A DNA stretch of 64,000 bases, from assembly GCF_019649015.1 (NCBI RefSeq), contig NZ_BLPI01000001.1, positions 639,501-703,500 of the forward strand, read 5' to 3'. The stretch is from Agarivorans litoreus. Its GTDB lineage: Bacteria; Pseudomonadota; Gammaproteobacteria; Enterobacterales; Celerinatantimonadaceae. A program made the translations under genes and the position numbers. Numbering within the stretch: position 1 is the stretch's first letter; each line of letters opens with the position of its first letter. The notes under the pieces are model-generated. The model was not told the origin of the DNA and did no database searches. It was given only the letters and a program-made list of their open reading frames with translations. Shown in pieces: positions 1 through 9,034 of this stretch.

Positions 1-754
1 CTTGGCCAGTATCCATTAGCGATTGCGCCATAGGGCCATTATCAATAGCAGCTACAAACATGTTTCGCCTGACTAGTTGGTAAGTCCAACCACCCGGGCA
101 TGCTCCCAAATCAACAGCATGCTGGCCATTTTGAATGTACTGCTCTCGCTCTTCGTCATTTAACAACACCATAAACGCTTCATCCAGTTTAAGGGTTGAG
201 CGACTTGGAGCCTCTGCAGGAAACTTAAGACGTAATATACCATTATGCTGAGCATTACCGTTGCGGGTATCCGAGTAGCCTATCCAGCAGTGAGTTCCGC
301 TTACAAAAAATAGCTGCATGGCCGGCAGCTTAGGATTTGCTTTTTTAGTCAACCATTGATGCTTCACCAATGCATTCTCTAGGGGACGAGTAAATTTTTT
401 GCAAAAGCTAGATAAAGCTTTACCGTCATTAGTATCGGGGTACTCTAAACGCAGGCTGCCACACTTGGGTAGCTTTTGCTCGATGGCAAGTATAGATGCG
501 ACGCGGTTTGCCTCATCGAGTTGTAATTCCGCAAGCGCTAAAAACCAATGCCTAGCAAACACTAATTGACGAAAATCTATCGCTTGATACAAGGCTTGCG
601 AATGCTCTGCTTGATAACAGCTAAACTCCACAAAACCAGCGCCACTGCTCGCTTTGGCGAATCCAAAGAACCCTAGCTGCTCAGCATGAAATTGGATCTC
701 TGCAGCGCAGTCGCTCTCAAAGCCAGTGCGACAATACAAAATTATACTACTCAT
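1..754 (-). CDS. rlmM: 23S rRNA 2'-O-ribose methyltransferase RlmM, 5' part (runs off window)
   Basis: This enzyme methylates the 2'-OH of C2498 in 23S rRNA using S-adenosylmethionine. The reading frame begins with ATG at 754 (MSSIILYCRTGFESDCAAE) and stays open to the window edge, giving about 251 of an expected 360 or so residues. The visible part contains the N-terminal THUMP-like region and the start of the Rossmann methyltransferase domain, with the family motif KLDEAF and the SAM-binding stretch AVDLGACPGGWTYQL, followed by DNGPMAQSLMDTGQ. The start overlaps the ygdD stop by 8 bases, so translation is probably coupled. The order gcvA-ygdD-rlmM is the same as in E. coli. The C-terminal catalytic lysine region lies outside the window. 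Identification is firm. Confidence 0.95.
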   Translation of the reverse strand, partial: MSSIILYCRTGFESDCAAEIQFHAEQLGFFGFAKASSGAGFVEFSCYQAEHSQALYQAIDFRQLVFARHWFLALAELQLDEANRVASILAIEQKLPKCGSLRLEYPDTNDGKALSSFCKKFTRPLENALVKHQWLTKKANPKLPAMQLFFVSGTHCWIGYSDTRNGNAQHNGILRLKFPAEAPSRSTLKLDEAFMVLLNDEEREQYIQNGQHAVDLGACPGGWTYQLVRRNMFVAAIDNGPMAQSLMDTGQ

Positions 755-1112
755 TTACACTTCTCTTTGTTGGCAAAGCTAGGCTCAGCCAAGCAATAAT
801 CAAAATAAACCCACCAATTGGGGTTATTGGCCCAAACACCTTTGAGCCGAAAAAAGCTAAGCAGTATAAGCTACCAGCAAATAACCAACCACCCAAAATC
901 CAAAGTAAAGCAGTTGTTTGGCGTTTATCTATCACCACCAAGGCAGCCACTAAATGAATGATTTGATAAAACACGCCGGTTTCAATCCACGATAGTTGCG
1001 CCTCACCTAAAAAGCGACTGAAGCCATGCGCAGCGCCCGCGCCCATAATCACGGTAACAGCGCCACTAACAGCCAACACTAGCCTTAAGGGCCAGGCAGT
1101 TTGATTCAACAT
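747..1112 (-). CDS. ygdD: YgdD family inner-membrane protein (DUF423)
   Basis: A small hydrophobic protein of about 121 residues with four predicted membrane segments, typical of the DUF423/YgdD family, whose biochemical role is not established. Glycines in the first segment (SGAVTVIMGAGAAHGF) and the segment FILIIAWLSLAL near the end match the family. A GTG at 1118 could also start the frame and would overlap gcvA by 4 bases, but the ATG at 1112 has a GGAG five bases upstream and is preferred. It sits between gcvA and rlmM and is probably cotranscribed with both. Function is unknown; identification of the family is confident. Confidence 0.88.
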   Translation of the reverse strand: MLNQTAWPLRLVLAVSGAVTVIMGAGAAHGFSRFLGEAQLSWIETGVFYQIIHLVAALVVIDKRQTTALLWILGGWLFAGSLYCLAFFGSKVFGPITPIGGFILIIAWLSLALPTKRSVNE

Positions 1113-1114
1113 AC

Positions 1115-2041
1115 TCACTCCGCGTCTATCAAACCTTCATTCACAAACTCTTGTTGCTCTTGCTCAACCAAAGAAATCATCCACTCACGAAAAGCAACCA
1201 ACTTACCTTGTTCCGCTTGGCTGGGTTTACACACCATGTAATAGGCGTTTTTACTCAGCAAAACTTGTTCAAAGGGGCACACTAAACGACCCGCTTCAAT
1301 TTCAGGTTTAGCCAGTACGCTATGACCGAGTGCCACCCCCTGCCCATACACCGCCGCTTGTAGCACCATGGTAGAATGCGAAAAAATAGGCCCATGATTC
1401 ACGTTCATTTGTCGCAGCCCCACCAATTTAAACCACGCTTTCCAATCGTGGCGAGCGGTATCATGCAATAGGGTGTGATATTGCAAATCCTCAGGCTTAG
1501 TTAACGCTTTATCGCCCACTAACAAACTAGGGGCGCATACCGGAACCAAATACTCTGTGTGCAATTTGTCGGCTCGTAGGCCAGACCAATTACCTCTTCC
1601 GTAATAAATTGCAACATCCACATCTTCGGTTAATGAACCTTCATATAAATCAACCGCTTTAATACGAACATCAATATCGGGATGCATCTCACTAAATTGA
1701 GATAAACGTGGTACTAGCCATTGGATGGCAAAACTGGGCTGTAAACTAACCGTTATCGTTCCTTTGGCGCCACGAGCCAACAAACGGTCGGTAGCCTCAG
1801 TTAACGAAATAAAAATATCTTTAATATCGAGAAAATAACCTTGGCCTTCTTCGGTTAGCAGTAAGGCCCTGTTTTTCCTTCTAAAAAGCTTTAAACCTAA
1901 GAATTCTTCTAAGGCTTTAATTTGGTGACTAACAGCGGCTTGAGTCACAAAAAGCTCTTCTGCTGCTCGGGTAAAACTAAGATGCCTTGCTGCCGCTTCA
2001 AAGGCTTTTAAGGCATTAAGTGGAGGCAAACGACGCGCCAT
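1115..2041 (-). CDS. gcvA: LysR-type regulator GcvA of the glycine cleavage system
   Basis: DNA-binding regulator that in enterobacteria controls the glycine-cleavage operon and activates the divergent small RNA gene gcvB. The 308-residue protein has an N-terminal winged helix-turn-helix (about residues 6-65, PPLNALKAFEAAARHLSFTR) and a LysR effector domain, including the characteristic DVDVAIYYGRGNW stretch. Similarity to E. coli GcvA is strong along the whole length. The start ATG at 2041 is the only sensible one. A self-complementary ATTATAAT at 2084-2091 can serve as its -10 box. The neighbouring GcvB RNA on the other strand supports the assignment to GcvA rather than to another LysR protein. 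Confidence 0.95.
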   Translation of the reverse strand: MARRLPPLNALKAFEAAARHLSFTRAAEELFVTQAAVSHQIKALEEFLGLKLFRRKNRALLLTEEGQGYFLDIKDIFISLTEATDRLLARGAKGTITVSLQPSFAIQWLVPRLSQFSEMHPDIDVRIKAVDLYEGSLTEDVDVAIYYGRGNWSGLRADKLHTEYLVPVCAPSLLVGDKALTKPEDLQYHTLLHDTARHDWKAWFKLVGLRQMNVNHGPIFSHSTMVLQAAVYGQGVALGHSVLAKPEIEAGRLVCPFEQVLLSKNAYYMVCKPSQAEQGKLVAFREWMISLVEQEQQEFVNEGLIDAE

Positions 2042-2142
2042 TTTTACATCCTATTAACGGATAAGTTTTTCTAATCTATGGTCATTATAATTTATCTGTT
2101 GTTGTAGAACCAGTTGCAGATTACTATGCACCCGCAATCAGG

Positions 2143-2337
2143 CGAAGGGGTCTGACACAGCACCTAAAATCAAGGTGTTATGTCAGGCCTCTTTGAGTAG
2201 TTACCGGATTTGTAATTACTTTGATTGCTATGTTGTGTTTGCATTTGTCAGCCCTATTGCTGACTTCCCTGTTTCTTATTTTGACCCTGTCTGTCAAAAA
2301 GAATTTTGAGCCACTGCTTATGCAGTGGCTTTTTTTT
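2143..2337 (+). ncRNA. gcvB: GcvB small regulatory RNA
   Basis: Hfq-dependent small RNA that in enterobacteria represses many amino-acid transport mRNAs. It lies divergent from gcvA, as in E. coli. Three parts are visible: a 5' stem-loop (CTGACA at 2152-2157 pairing with TGTCAG near 2180), the conserved GU-rich seed region TATGTTGTGTTTGCATTTG around 2229-2247, and the second conserved single-stranded block TTGACCCTGTCTGTC at 2281-2295. It ends in a strong terminator hairpin at 2309-2330 followed by eight T. The 5' end is not certain; a TACTAT at 2122-2127 could be the -10 box and would place the start near 2134-2143. This reading rests on sequence similarity to enterobacterial GcvB and on position. 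Confidence 0.9.
2309..2337 (+). terminator. Rho-independent terminator of GcvB
   Basis: Nine-base-pair stem AGCCACTGC / GCAGTGGCT with a TTAT loop, followed by an uninterrupted T8 tract. It closes the GcvB transcript. Confidence 0.93.
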
Positions 2338-2467
2338 ACCTGAAATTCATAGAGATAGGCCTATCAGCAAACACATCAGTGGCTTTAATCAATAAAGGCC
2401 GCATGATTTTAGCATTAAAAAAAATAATCTTTGATGTTACGCACAAAAATTTAGGCTTTAATTAGCC

Positions 2468-3643
2468 TCATACAGATAGTTGCCTTATGTGTTGACGCTG
2501 ATAAAACAACAAGCAAATCAAACCAAGCGTCAGTATGGGTAAGGCACTAACATTTACCACTCGCCACCCCAAACTTTGCTCTAACCAGCCAGCAGACAGA
2601 GCTGAAATAGCTACTAAGGAGAACACCACAAACTCATTAACAGCTTGAGCTTTAGCCTTCTCATTTAAGCGATAAGATTGAGTTAGCATTTGGGTCGCGC
2701 CAATGAACATAAAGTTCCACCCTACACCAAGCAAGGTTAATGCAACTGCAAAATGAATAAAGCTAGTGCCCATTAAATTAACAACAACACAAGTAAACAT
2801 TAGCGCCAAACCAAGCAGCATGGTTGGGAAAAGCCCCATTTTCAATATTAGCCTGCCGGTAATAAACGAAGGTGCAAACATGCCTAATACATGCCATTCA
2901 ATGACTGAAGCAGATTGAGCAAAATGATAGCCATGGTGATGCATCGCTAAAGGCGTTGCGGTCATTAAGAGATTCATTACAAAGTAACTAACAACGCCAG
3001 CCACCACGGCAACGATGTAATTGGCCGAACTAACTATTTCCCTTAGGGGTCGAGCATCGATTGTTGACTGGCTACTTGCTTCAGTATCATTGAAACGAAT
3101 CATCAGCAGCAGTATTAAGGCGACCATATACAGAGCAAGTAAACCAACAAATGCGCCAATGAAAGGCTGATTAGGCCACCAAGCCTGACTATAAACCGCT
3201 AGGCTTGGCCCAATCACCGCTGCGTTCACCCCGCCAGCCATAATGGCTGAAATGGCTCGGGGTTGTTGCCCTTCGGAGCAAAGCTCTACCGCCGCAAAGC
3301 GATACAACATGCCAAAACCAATGCCTATTCCTAATAAAAAGGTTGCGCAACTAAACAGCATAAATTGCTGGTGGTATAGCGCATAAGTAGCTAATAGTGC
3401 GCCACTAATTCCAACCAAGTTACCAAGTACAAAACCTTTCTTGCGCCCGGTTATCCCCATAATAAGAGAGGCTGGAATAGTGGCTAACATTAGCCCTAAA
3501 AATTGCATAGCAACAGGGAAGGTAACCCAAGCAGCGGAAGGAGCGAGCTGCTGGCCAATTAAGCCGGTGACAGCCACGAGCAAAATATTTCCGGAGGTTA
3601 ATAAGGCCTGACAAGTAGCCAGCATCCATACAAAAATGTTCAC
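2468..3643 (-). CDS. MFS transporter, probable drug or metabolite exporter
   Basis: A 391-residue major facilitator superfamily protein with about 12 hydrophobic segments. The cytoplasmic loop after the second segment (GITGRKKGFVLGN, about residues 63-75) corresponds to the MFS motif A. The second half contains another symmetric bundle starting near residue 205, after a hydrophilic central loop (NDTEASSQSTIDARPLREI). The start codon is GTG at 3643, with GGGAG nine bases upstream; the next in-frame ATG is six codons later. It stands alone between the GcvB locus and guaA. The substrate cannot be read from sequence. A DHA1/YnfM-like efflux role is plausible but is inference. Confidence 0.85.
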   Translation of the reverse strand: MNIFVWMLATCQALLTSGNILLVAVTGLIGQQLAPSAAWVTFPVAMQFLGLMLATIPASLIMGITGRKKGFVLGNLVGISGALLATYALYHQQFMLFSCATFLLGIGIGFGMLYRFAAVELCSEGQQPRAISAIMAGGVNAAVIGPSLAVYSQAWWPNQPFIGAFVGLLALYMVALILLLMIRFNDTEASSQSTIDARPLREIVSSANYIVAVVAGVVSYFVMNLLMTATPLAMHHHGYHFAQSASVIEWHVLGMFAPSFITGRLILKMGLFPTMLLGLALMFTCVVVNLMGTSFIHFAVALTLLGVGWNFMFIGATQMLTQSYRLNEKAKAQAVNEFVVFSLVAISALSAGWLEQSLGWRVVNVSALPILTLGLICLLFYQRQHIRQLSV

Positions 3644-3661
3644 GCCATGACTCTCCCTGTT

Positions 3662-3823
3662 ATACCAACCGTACTAAGTAACTAATCATTCTAACTGGTT
3701 AAAAATACTCGATAACTGCGTTAGAATTTTTGATTGTAGAATAACTACTTATCAAAAACACTGGCTTATTCTCGAGTCTTTTCCCTGCGTTACTTCTGCT
3801 CACTTACTTAGTGTGATTGGTAT
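3662..3823. repeat. MITE-like dispersed repeat, family B copy 1
   Basis: A 162-bp non-coding element bounded by near-perfect inverted repeats: ATACCAACCGTACTAAGTAA on the left, and on the right the complement of ATACCAATCACACTAAGTAA. The same element, with the same length and a nearly identical core (AACTGCGTTAGAATTTTTGATTG), recurs at 43628-43789. It carries no reading frame of note. It may be mobilised in trans by a transposase or may fold as a transcribed hairpin. Confidence 0.85.
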
Positions 3824-3930
3824 TAAAACATCATCATAGAGCAGATCTTGAAAATAGAGAACGTGAATTAGTTGTTCAGCTTTAAACAGCAAGGAGCGAC
3901 GCTGAGAAAGCTTTTGAGTGAATGTGAGGC

Positions 3931-3956
3931 AAAAAAAAGCGCCATTACGGCGCTTT
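3931..3956 (-). terminator. Terminator of the guaB-guaA transcript
   Basis: Stem AAAGCGCC / GGCGCTTT with a five-base loop. Reading on the minus strand it is followed by T8. It lies 18 bases past the guaA stop codon. Confidence 0.92.
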
Positions 3957-3973
3957 ATTCAACGAAGGGAAAT

Positions 3974-5554
3974 TTATTCCCACTCAATGGTTGCTGGTGG
4001 TTTACCTGAGATGTCGTAAACAACACGAGAAATACCATCAATCTCGTTGATGATACGGTTGCTCACATTACCTAAGAAATCGTAAGGTAGGTGCGCCCAA
4101 TGTGCGGTCATAAAGTCGATAGTTTCAACTGCGCGCAATGATACAACCCAGTCATACTTACGCGCATCGCCCATTACACCTACTGAGCGAACCGGCAAGA
4201 ATACAGTGAAAGCTTGGCTTACTTTGTGGTAAAGATCTGCCTTATGTAATTCTTCAATGAAGATAGCATCGGCACGGCGTAGTAAATCACAGTACTCTTT
4301 CTTCACTTCGCCCAACACACGTACACCTAAACCAGGCCCAGGGAATGGATGGCGGTATAACATATCGTAAGGTAGGCCTAGCTCTAAGCCAATTTTACGC
4401 ACTTCATCTTTAAACAGCTCTTTAAGCGGCTCTACTAAGCCCATTTCCATATCATCAGGCAAGCCACCTACGTTATGGTGAGATTTAATCACATGTGCTT
4501 TGCCGGTTTTAGATGCCGCCGATTCGATAACGTCAGGGTAAATCGTGCCCTGCGCAAGCCATTTTGCATTTTTAAGCTTTTTAGCCTCTTCATCGAACAC
4601 ATCAATGAACACATGGCCAATAATCTTACGCTTTTTCTCTGGGTCACTTTCGCCAGCCATTGCATCTAGAAAGCGATTTTCAGCATTTACGTGAACGATG
4701 TTTAAACCAAAGTGGTTACCAAACATATCCATCACTTGCTGGCCTTCATTCAAACGCAGCAAACCGTTATCTACAAATACACAGGTAAGTTTGTCACCAA
4801 TTGCGCGTTGAACCAACATTGCCACAACCGAGGAGTCAACGCCGCCACTAAGACCAAGAATAACTTCGTCATCACCCACTTGTTCTTTAATTTGAGCAAT
4901 GGCGTTCTCGATGATTGATTCAGAGGTCCATAAAGCTTCACAAGCACAAATATCTTTTACAAAGTGCTCTAGCATGCGCAAGCCTTGACGAGTATGGGTC
5001 ACCTCAGGGTGAAACTGCACACCGTAAAAATGCTTATCTTGATTCATCATGGCAGCAAACTCACAACTTGGCGTTTGCGCAACGGTGGTGAAACCTTCAG
5101 GAATGGCCGACACTTTATCGCCATGACTCATCCAAACATCTAATAAGGCATTGCCATTTGGTGCTACTGCGTCTTCAATTGCTTTAAACAATGGAGATTG
5201 CGCGACCACTTCAACTTGAGCGTAACCAAACTCACGCTCGCCCTCGCCTTGAATAACCGCCCCGCCTAGTTGCTCAGACATGGTTTGCATGCCATAACAA
5301 ATACCTAGAACAGGAACGCCAGCATTAAATACGTACTCAGGAGCCCGCGGAGAATCATTTTCCGTAACACTTTCTGGGCCACCGGCCAAAATAATACCGT
5401 TCGGCGCAAACTCGCGGATATCGGCTTCTTCTACATCCCAGCCCCACAATTCACAATACACACCGATTTCGCGGATTCGACGCGCGATAAGTTGGGTATA
5501 TTGCGATCCAAAATCTAAAATTAGAATACGATGTTCGTGGATATCTCTGCTCAT
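3974..5554 (-). CDS. guaA: GMP synthase (glutamine-hydrolysing)
   Basis: Converts XMP to GMP with ATP and glutamine, the last step of guanine nucleotide synthesis. The class I glutamine amidotransferase domain (about residues 8-205) shows the nucleophile in VLGICYGMQ and the catalytic His/Glu in VQFHPEV. The ATP-pyrophosphatase domain follows with the SGGVDSS P-loop, and the dimerisation domain ends in the typical KPPATIEWE. The protein is 526 residues from the ATG at 5554, matching the usual 525. An upstream in-frame GTG at 5560 would add two residues and is less likely. It lies 75 bases downstream of guaB and is almost certainly cotranscribed with it. Confidence 0.98.
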   Translation of the reverse strand: MSRDIHEHRILILDFGSQYTQLIARRIREIGVYCELWGWDVEEADIREFAPNGIILAGGPESVTENDSPRAPEYVFNAGVPVLGICYGMQTMSEQLGGAVIQGEGEREFGYAQVEVVAQSPLFKAIEDAVAPNGNALLDVWMSHGDKVSAIPEGFTTVAQTPSCEFAAMMNQDKHFYGVQFHPEVTHTRQGLRMLEHFVKDICACEALWTSESIIENAIAQIKEQVGDDEVILGLSGGVDSSVVAMLVQRAIGDKLTCVFVDNGLLRLNEGQQVMDMFGNHFGLNIVHVNAENRFLDAMAGESDPEKKRKIIGHVFIDVFDEEAKKLKNAKWLAQGTIYPDVIESAASKTGKAHVIKSHHNVGGLPDDMEMGLVEPLKELFKDEVRKIGLELGLPYDMLYRHPFPGPGLGVRVLGEVKKEYCDLLRRADAIFIEELHKADLYHKVSQAFTVFLPVRSVGVMGDARKYDWVVSLRAVETIDFMTAHWAHLPYDFLGNVSNRIINEIDGISRVVYDISGKPPATIEWE

Positions 5555-5583
5555 AATCACTTACTTAAAATAGGCTGATAGAA

Positions 5584-5605
5584 CTAAGCGCCTTTCGGCG
5601 CTTAG
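5584..5605 (-). other. Hairpin between guaB and guaA
   Basis: Perfect nine-base-pair stem CTAAGCGCC / GGCGCTTAG with a four-base loop. On the minus strand it lacks a T-run, so it is not a standard terminator. It could stabilise or process the guaB-guaA mRNA. Confidence 0.6.
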
Positions 5606-5629
5606 AGAAGAAAAACAAACTTATTAGGC

Positions 5630-7090
5630 TTAACCCATACGATAGTTAGGGGCTTCTTTGGTAATGGTTACGTCATGTACGTGACTTTCACCCATACCTG
5701 CGCTAGTTACCCGCACAAATTCTGCTTTGGTATTTAACTCGTTAATTGTAGCGCAACCGGTTAAGCCCATGCACGAACGTAAACCGCCCATTTGCTGGTG
5801 AATAATCGCTTTTACCGGGCCTTTGTAAGCTACGCGACCTTCAATACCTTCAGGAACTAATTTGTCGGCAGCATTGTCTGTTTGGAAGTAACGATCTGAC
5901 GAACCTTGAGACATTGCGCCAAGCGAGCCCATACCACGGTAAGACTTAAACGAACGGCCTTGGTAAAGTTCAATTTCACCTGGTGCTTCTTCGGTACCAG
6001 CAAACATGCTACCAACCATCACACAAGAAGCGCCGGCAACTAAGGCTTTTGCAATATCGCCTGAGAAGCGAATACCGCCGTCTGCAATAACCGGAATATC
6101 ACGACCTTTCAGCGCTTCAACAGCATCAGCAACTGCGGTAATTTGCGGTACACCCACACCCGTTACAATACGCGTAGTACAAATTGAACCTGGACCAATA
6201 CCTACTTTAACCGCACTTACACCTGCATCGGCTAGGGCTAAAGCGCCTGCGCCCGTTGCCACATTACCACCAACAATGGGTAAGTCAGGGTATTTTTCGT
6301 GAGTAGCTTTAATGCGATCAAGAACGCCTTGCGAATGACCGTGAGACGAGTCAATCAACAACACATCTACGCCAGCTTCAACCAAGGCATCAATACGCTC
6401 TTCGTTACCCGCACCAGCACCTACTGCAGCGCCAACACGCAAACGACCAAAGCTATCTTTACAAGCATTAGGTTTACGCTCAGCTTTTTTGAAATCTTTT
6501 ACGGTAATCAAACCGGTCAGTTTGAATGCGTCATCTACCACTAGCATCTTCTCAATACGGTGTTCGTGCATCAGTTTTTCAACGACGTCACGCGATGTAT
6601 CGGTAGTTGTCACCAAACGCTCTTTAGGTGTCATTACTTGAGAAACAGTTTTAGAAAAATCAGTTTCAAAACGTAAATCACGGCCAGTTACGATACCCAC
6701 TAGGTCATTCGCTTCAGTCACAACAGGGAAGCCAGCAAAACCGTGGATTTGACGCAATTCAGCAATTTGGCCCAAGGTTAACTCAGGCGTTACAGTAATT
6801 GGCTCTAAAACGATACCTGCTTCGAACTTCTTCACTTTACGCACTTCGGCAGCTTGCTGCTCAATGCTCATGTTTTTGTGAATAAAACCAACACCGCCCT
6901 CTTGCGCTAGTGCAATGGCAAAATTAGCTTCGGTTACCGTATCCATGGCAGCAGACACCATGGGAATACTAAGCGGGATATCTTTGGTTAGACGAGTCGC
7001 CAAATTGGCAGTATTAGGAAGTACTTCTGAGTGAGCAGGAAGTAGTAGTACATCATCGAAGGTTAAGGCTTCTTTAGTAATTCTCAACAT
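5630..7090 (-). CDS. guaB: IMP dehydrogenase
   Basis: Oxidises IMP to XMP with NAD+, the rate-limiting step towards GMP. The 486-residue protein has a TIM barrel interrupted by two CBS domains (about residues 93-200). The catalytic loop GPGSICTTR places the nucleophile at Cys304, and the flap region [18 protein letters not shown] is intact. Length and ends match the E. coli enzyme (488 residues). It is the first gene of the guaBA operon and is divergent from xseA; the gap between xseA and guaB must hold both promoters. Nothing unusual is seen. Confidence 0.98.
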   Translation of the reverse strand: MLRITKEALTFDDVLLLPAHSEVLPNTANLATRLTKDIPLSIPMVSAAMDTVTEANFAIALAQEGGVGFIHKNMSIEQQAAEVRKVKKFEAGIVLEPITVTPELTLGQIAELRQIHGFAGFPVVTEANDLVGIVTGRDLRFETDFSKTVSQVMTPKERLVTTTDTSRDVVEKLMHEHRIEKMLVVDDAFKLTGLITVKDFKKAERKPNACKDSFGRLRVGAAVGAGAGNEERIDALVEAGVDVLLIDSSHGHSQGVLDRIKATHEKYPDLPIVGGNVATGAGALALADAGVSAVKVGIGPGSICTTRIVTGVGVPQITAVADAVEALKGRDIPVIADGGIRFSGDIAKALVAGASCVMVGSMFAGTEEAPGEIELYQGRSFKSYRGMGSLGAMSQGSSDRYFQTDNAADKLVPEGIEGRVAYKGPVKAIIHQQMGGLRSCMGLTGCATINELNTKAEFVRVTSAGMGESHVHDVTITKEAPNYRMG

Positions 7091-7221
7091 AGCAACATTC
7101 GCCTAAATCAGTTAATAAAGGGATAAAATATTGCGGTCGGATTATAGGTATAAAGCTGGCCAAGGTAAATTGAAAAATGTTATTTTCTTACATTATTTTC
7201 AATTTAGCTTCGAGTTGGCTA

Positions 7222-8556
7222 ATGCAAAGCAATCAAATCGCCCAAAATATCCTCAGCGTAAGTCAATTAAACCAGCAAGTTAGGCGATTGCTAGAGAACT
7301 CTCTAGGCACAGTTTGGTTAGCAGGTGAAATATCTAATTTTGCTACGCCATTTTCGGGGCACTGGTACTTTAGTTTAAAGGACGATGGTGCCCAGGTACG
7401 CTGTGCCATGTTTAAGGGTGCAAATCGCAAGGCTCTATTCACACCAGAAAATGGCATGCAAGTATTAGTGAAAGCCAAAATCACCATGTATGAACCACGC
7501 GGTGATTATCAGCTTATTGCAGAAGCCATTCACCCAGCTGGAGATGGTGCCCAGCAGCAAGCGTTTGAGCAACTAAAAATGAAGTTGGCCAGCGAAGGCT
7601 TATTTGGCCAAGCTGACAAGCAATCCCTGCCCGAATACCCCAGTACCATTGGCGTGGTAAGCTCCGCCTCTGGGGCTGCTTTACAAGATATTTTATCAGT
7701 GCTTCAACGCCGCGCCCCCGCTATTAAAGTGATCGTTTATCCTGCTGCGGTTCAGGGAGATGCAGCTGCAAGCCAACTTAGCAATATGATTGAGATCGCT
7801 AATCAGCGTGAAGAAGTCGATCTGCTCATCGTTGGCCGAGGTGGAGGATCTAAAGAAGATTTATCCGCCTTTAATGACGAAGCCCTCGCTCGCTGCATAT
7901 TTAATTCAAACATTCCGATTATATCTGCGGTAGGCCACGAAGTAGACGACAGCATTTGTGATTTAGTTGCCGATATTCGCGCCGCAACCCCATCAGCTGC
8001 AGCAGAAATTGTTAGCCAGCAAGCCAGCCACCTTTCGTTAAGCTTAACCAAACAAAGACAACAATTAGAGCAAAGCTATTTACATTTGCTTAGTCGGCTA
8101 CAGATCCGCCTCAAGCAGCTCCATCACCAAGTAGAAACCCAATCCCCTATCCATTTATTAGAACAGCAACAGCAACGCTTTGACGAGCTTAGCCACCGTT
8201 TAAGCTTTGCTCATCAACAAAGCTTAAACCGCAGCAAGCAGCGCCACCTAGAAGCGCGCTCACGTTTAAAACACTTACTTTTAGAGCAAAAGCTAAGCCG
8301 TCATCAGCAACTGTTAGTTCAACTTAAGCAGCGGCTAAACCTAGCCAGTAATAAGCACCTTCAACACCAGCAAGATGCCTTAGTAAATGTTTGCCGACAA
8401 ATGGATAATTTGAGCCCACTGCGTGTAATGGAACGAGGTTTTTGCTTGGTGACTCAGCAACAGAAAATAGTTAAATCAGCTGCAGAGTTAAGTGTTGGCG
8501 ACCAAGTCAATATCAAGTTTTCCGATGGAAAGCATAAGGCAACAATTATTGAATAA
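7222..8556 (+). CDS. xseA: Exodeoxyribonuclease VII large subunit
   Basis: Catalytic subunit of exonuclease VII, which degrades single-stranded DNA together with several copies of XseB. It shows an N-terminal OB fold (about residues 10-105, GTVWLAGEISNF and GHWYFSLKDD), the catalytic domain with LLIVGRGGGS and SAVGHEVDD, a long glutamine-rich coiled coil (about residues 265-395) and a short C-terminal segment. The reading frame is open from an ATG at 7177, but homologues begin near the ATG at 7222 (MQSNQIAQNILSV), giving 444 residues against 456 in E. coli. It is divergent from guaB, as in E. coli. Confidence 0.94.
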   Translation: MQSNQIAQNILSVSQLNQQVRRLLENSLGTVWLAGEISNFATPFSGHWYFSLKDDGAQVRCAMFKGANRKALFTPENGMQVLVKAKITMYEPRGDYQLIAEAIHPAGDGAQQQAFEQLKMKLASEGLFGQADKQSLPEYPSTIGVVSSASGAALQDILSVLQRRAPAIKVIVYPAAVQGDAAASQLSNMIEIANQREEVDLLIVGRGGGSKEDLSAFNDEALARCIFNSNIPIISAVGHEVDDSICDLVADIRAATPSAAAEIVSQQASHLSLSLTKQRQQLEQSYLHLLSRLQIRLKQLHHQVETQSPIHLLEQQQQRFDELSHRLSFAHQQSLNRSKQRHLEARSRLKHLLLEQKLSRHQQLLVQLKQRLNLASNKHLQHQQDALVNVCRQMDNLSPLRVMERGFCLVTQQQKIVKSAAELSVGDQVNIKFSDGKHKATIIE

Positions 8557-8560
8557 GCTC

Positions 8561-8823
8561 TAGGGGCTGTTTATCTTTCGAGCTGTTTTTTGCAGCAGTT
8601 TGTGGTTTATACAAGGCAGAAGCTTTAATGTGTAGCGAGCCTACATGAGAAGCTGATAACGCAGTAGAAATAAGCCACAAACGCTGCCCGAAGGGTTCGG
8701 CTAAAATCGTTTTATGCTTTGTTAAGGCGTATTCACTTAAAATGCTAGGCTACACACGCCTTGCCGCGCCTAAAACGATTTTTTCGCGAACAAAATTCAA
8801 CCACGAAAGACTAACAGCCCCTA
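8561..8823. repeat. MITE-like dispersed repeat, family A copy 1
   Basis: A 263-bp element bounded by 20-base inverted repeats (TAGGGGCTGTTTATCTTTCG left; complement of TAGGGGCTGTTAGTCTTTCG right, 18 of 20 matching). The interior contains CTGCCCGAAGGGTTCG, CTTTGTTAAG and CGAACAAAATTCAA, all shared with the copy at 54710-54975. It lies directly behind xseA. The remaining 211 bases up to the gene at 9035 hold no recognisable gene or site. Confidence 0.82.
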
Positions 8824-9034
8824 GCGTTTTAAACACCAAGGTCACATCTAGTGAGTTAGTCATCAAAATTGATGGGATTTTAGTTAATTCTGACATAAGA
8901 TTGATTCGACTAAAGCGAATACCTAGTTGGTTCGCAGTTTAGCTAGAATCTCGACTAAACCCACTAAAGAGGTAAAGCGAGCATTCGGGTAACTAACTAG
9001 ATATCAATATAAAAAATAAATTAGCAGCAATACT

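Noticed and set aside
5584-5605. Rho-independent terminator between guaB and guaA
   Set aside because: The hairpin is perfect but no T-run follows on the transcribed strand; guaBA is normally one transcript.
8742-8942. 66-codon plus-strand reading frame between xseA and the LuxR-hydrolase gene
   Set aside because: It lies largely within the family A repeat, has no SD and no recognisable protein features.
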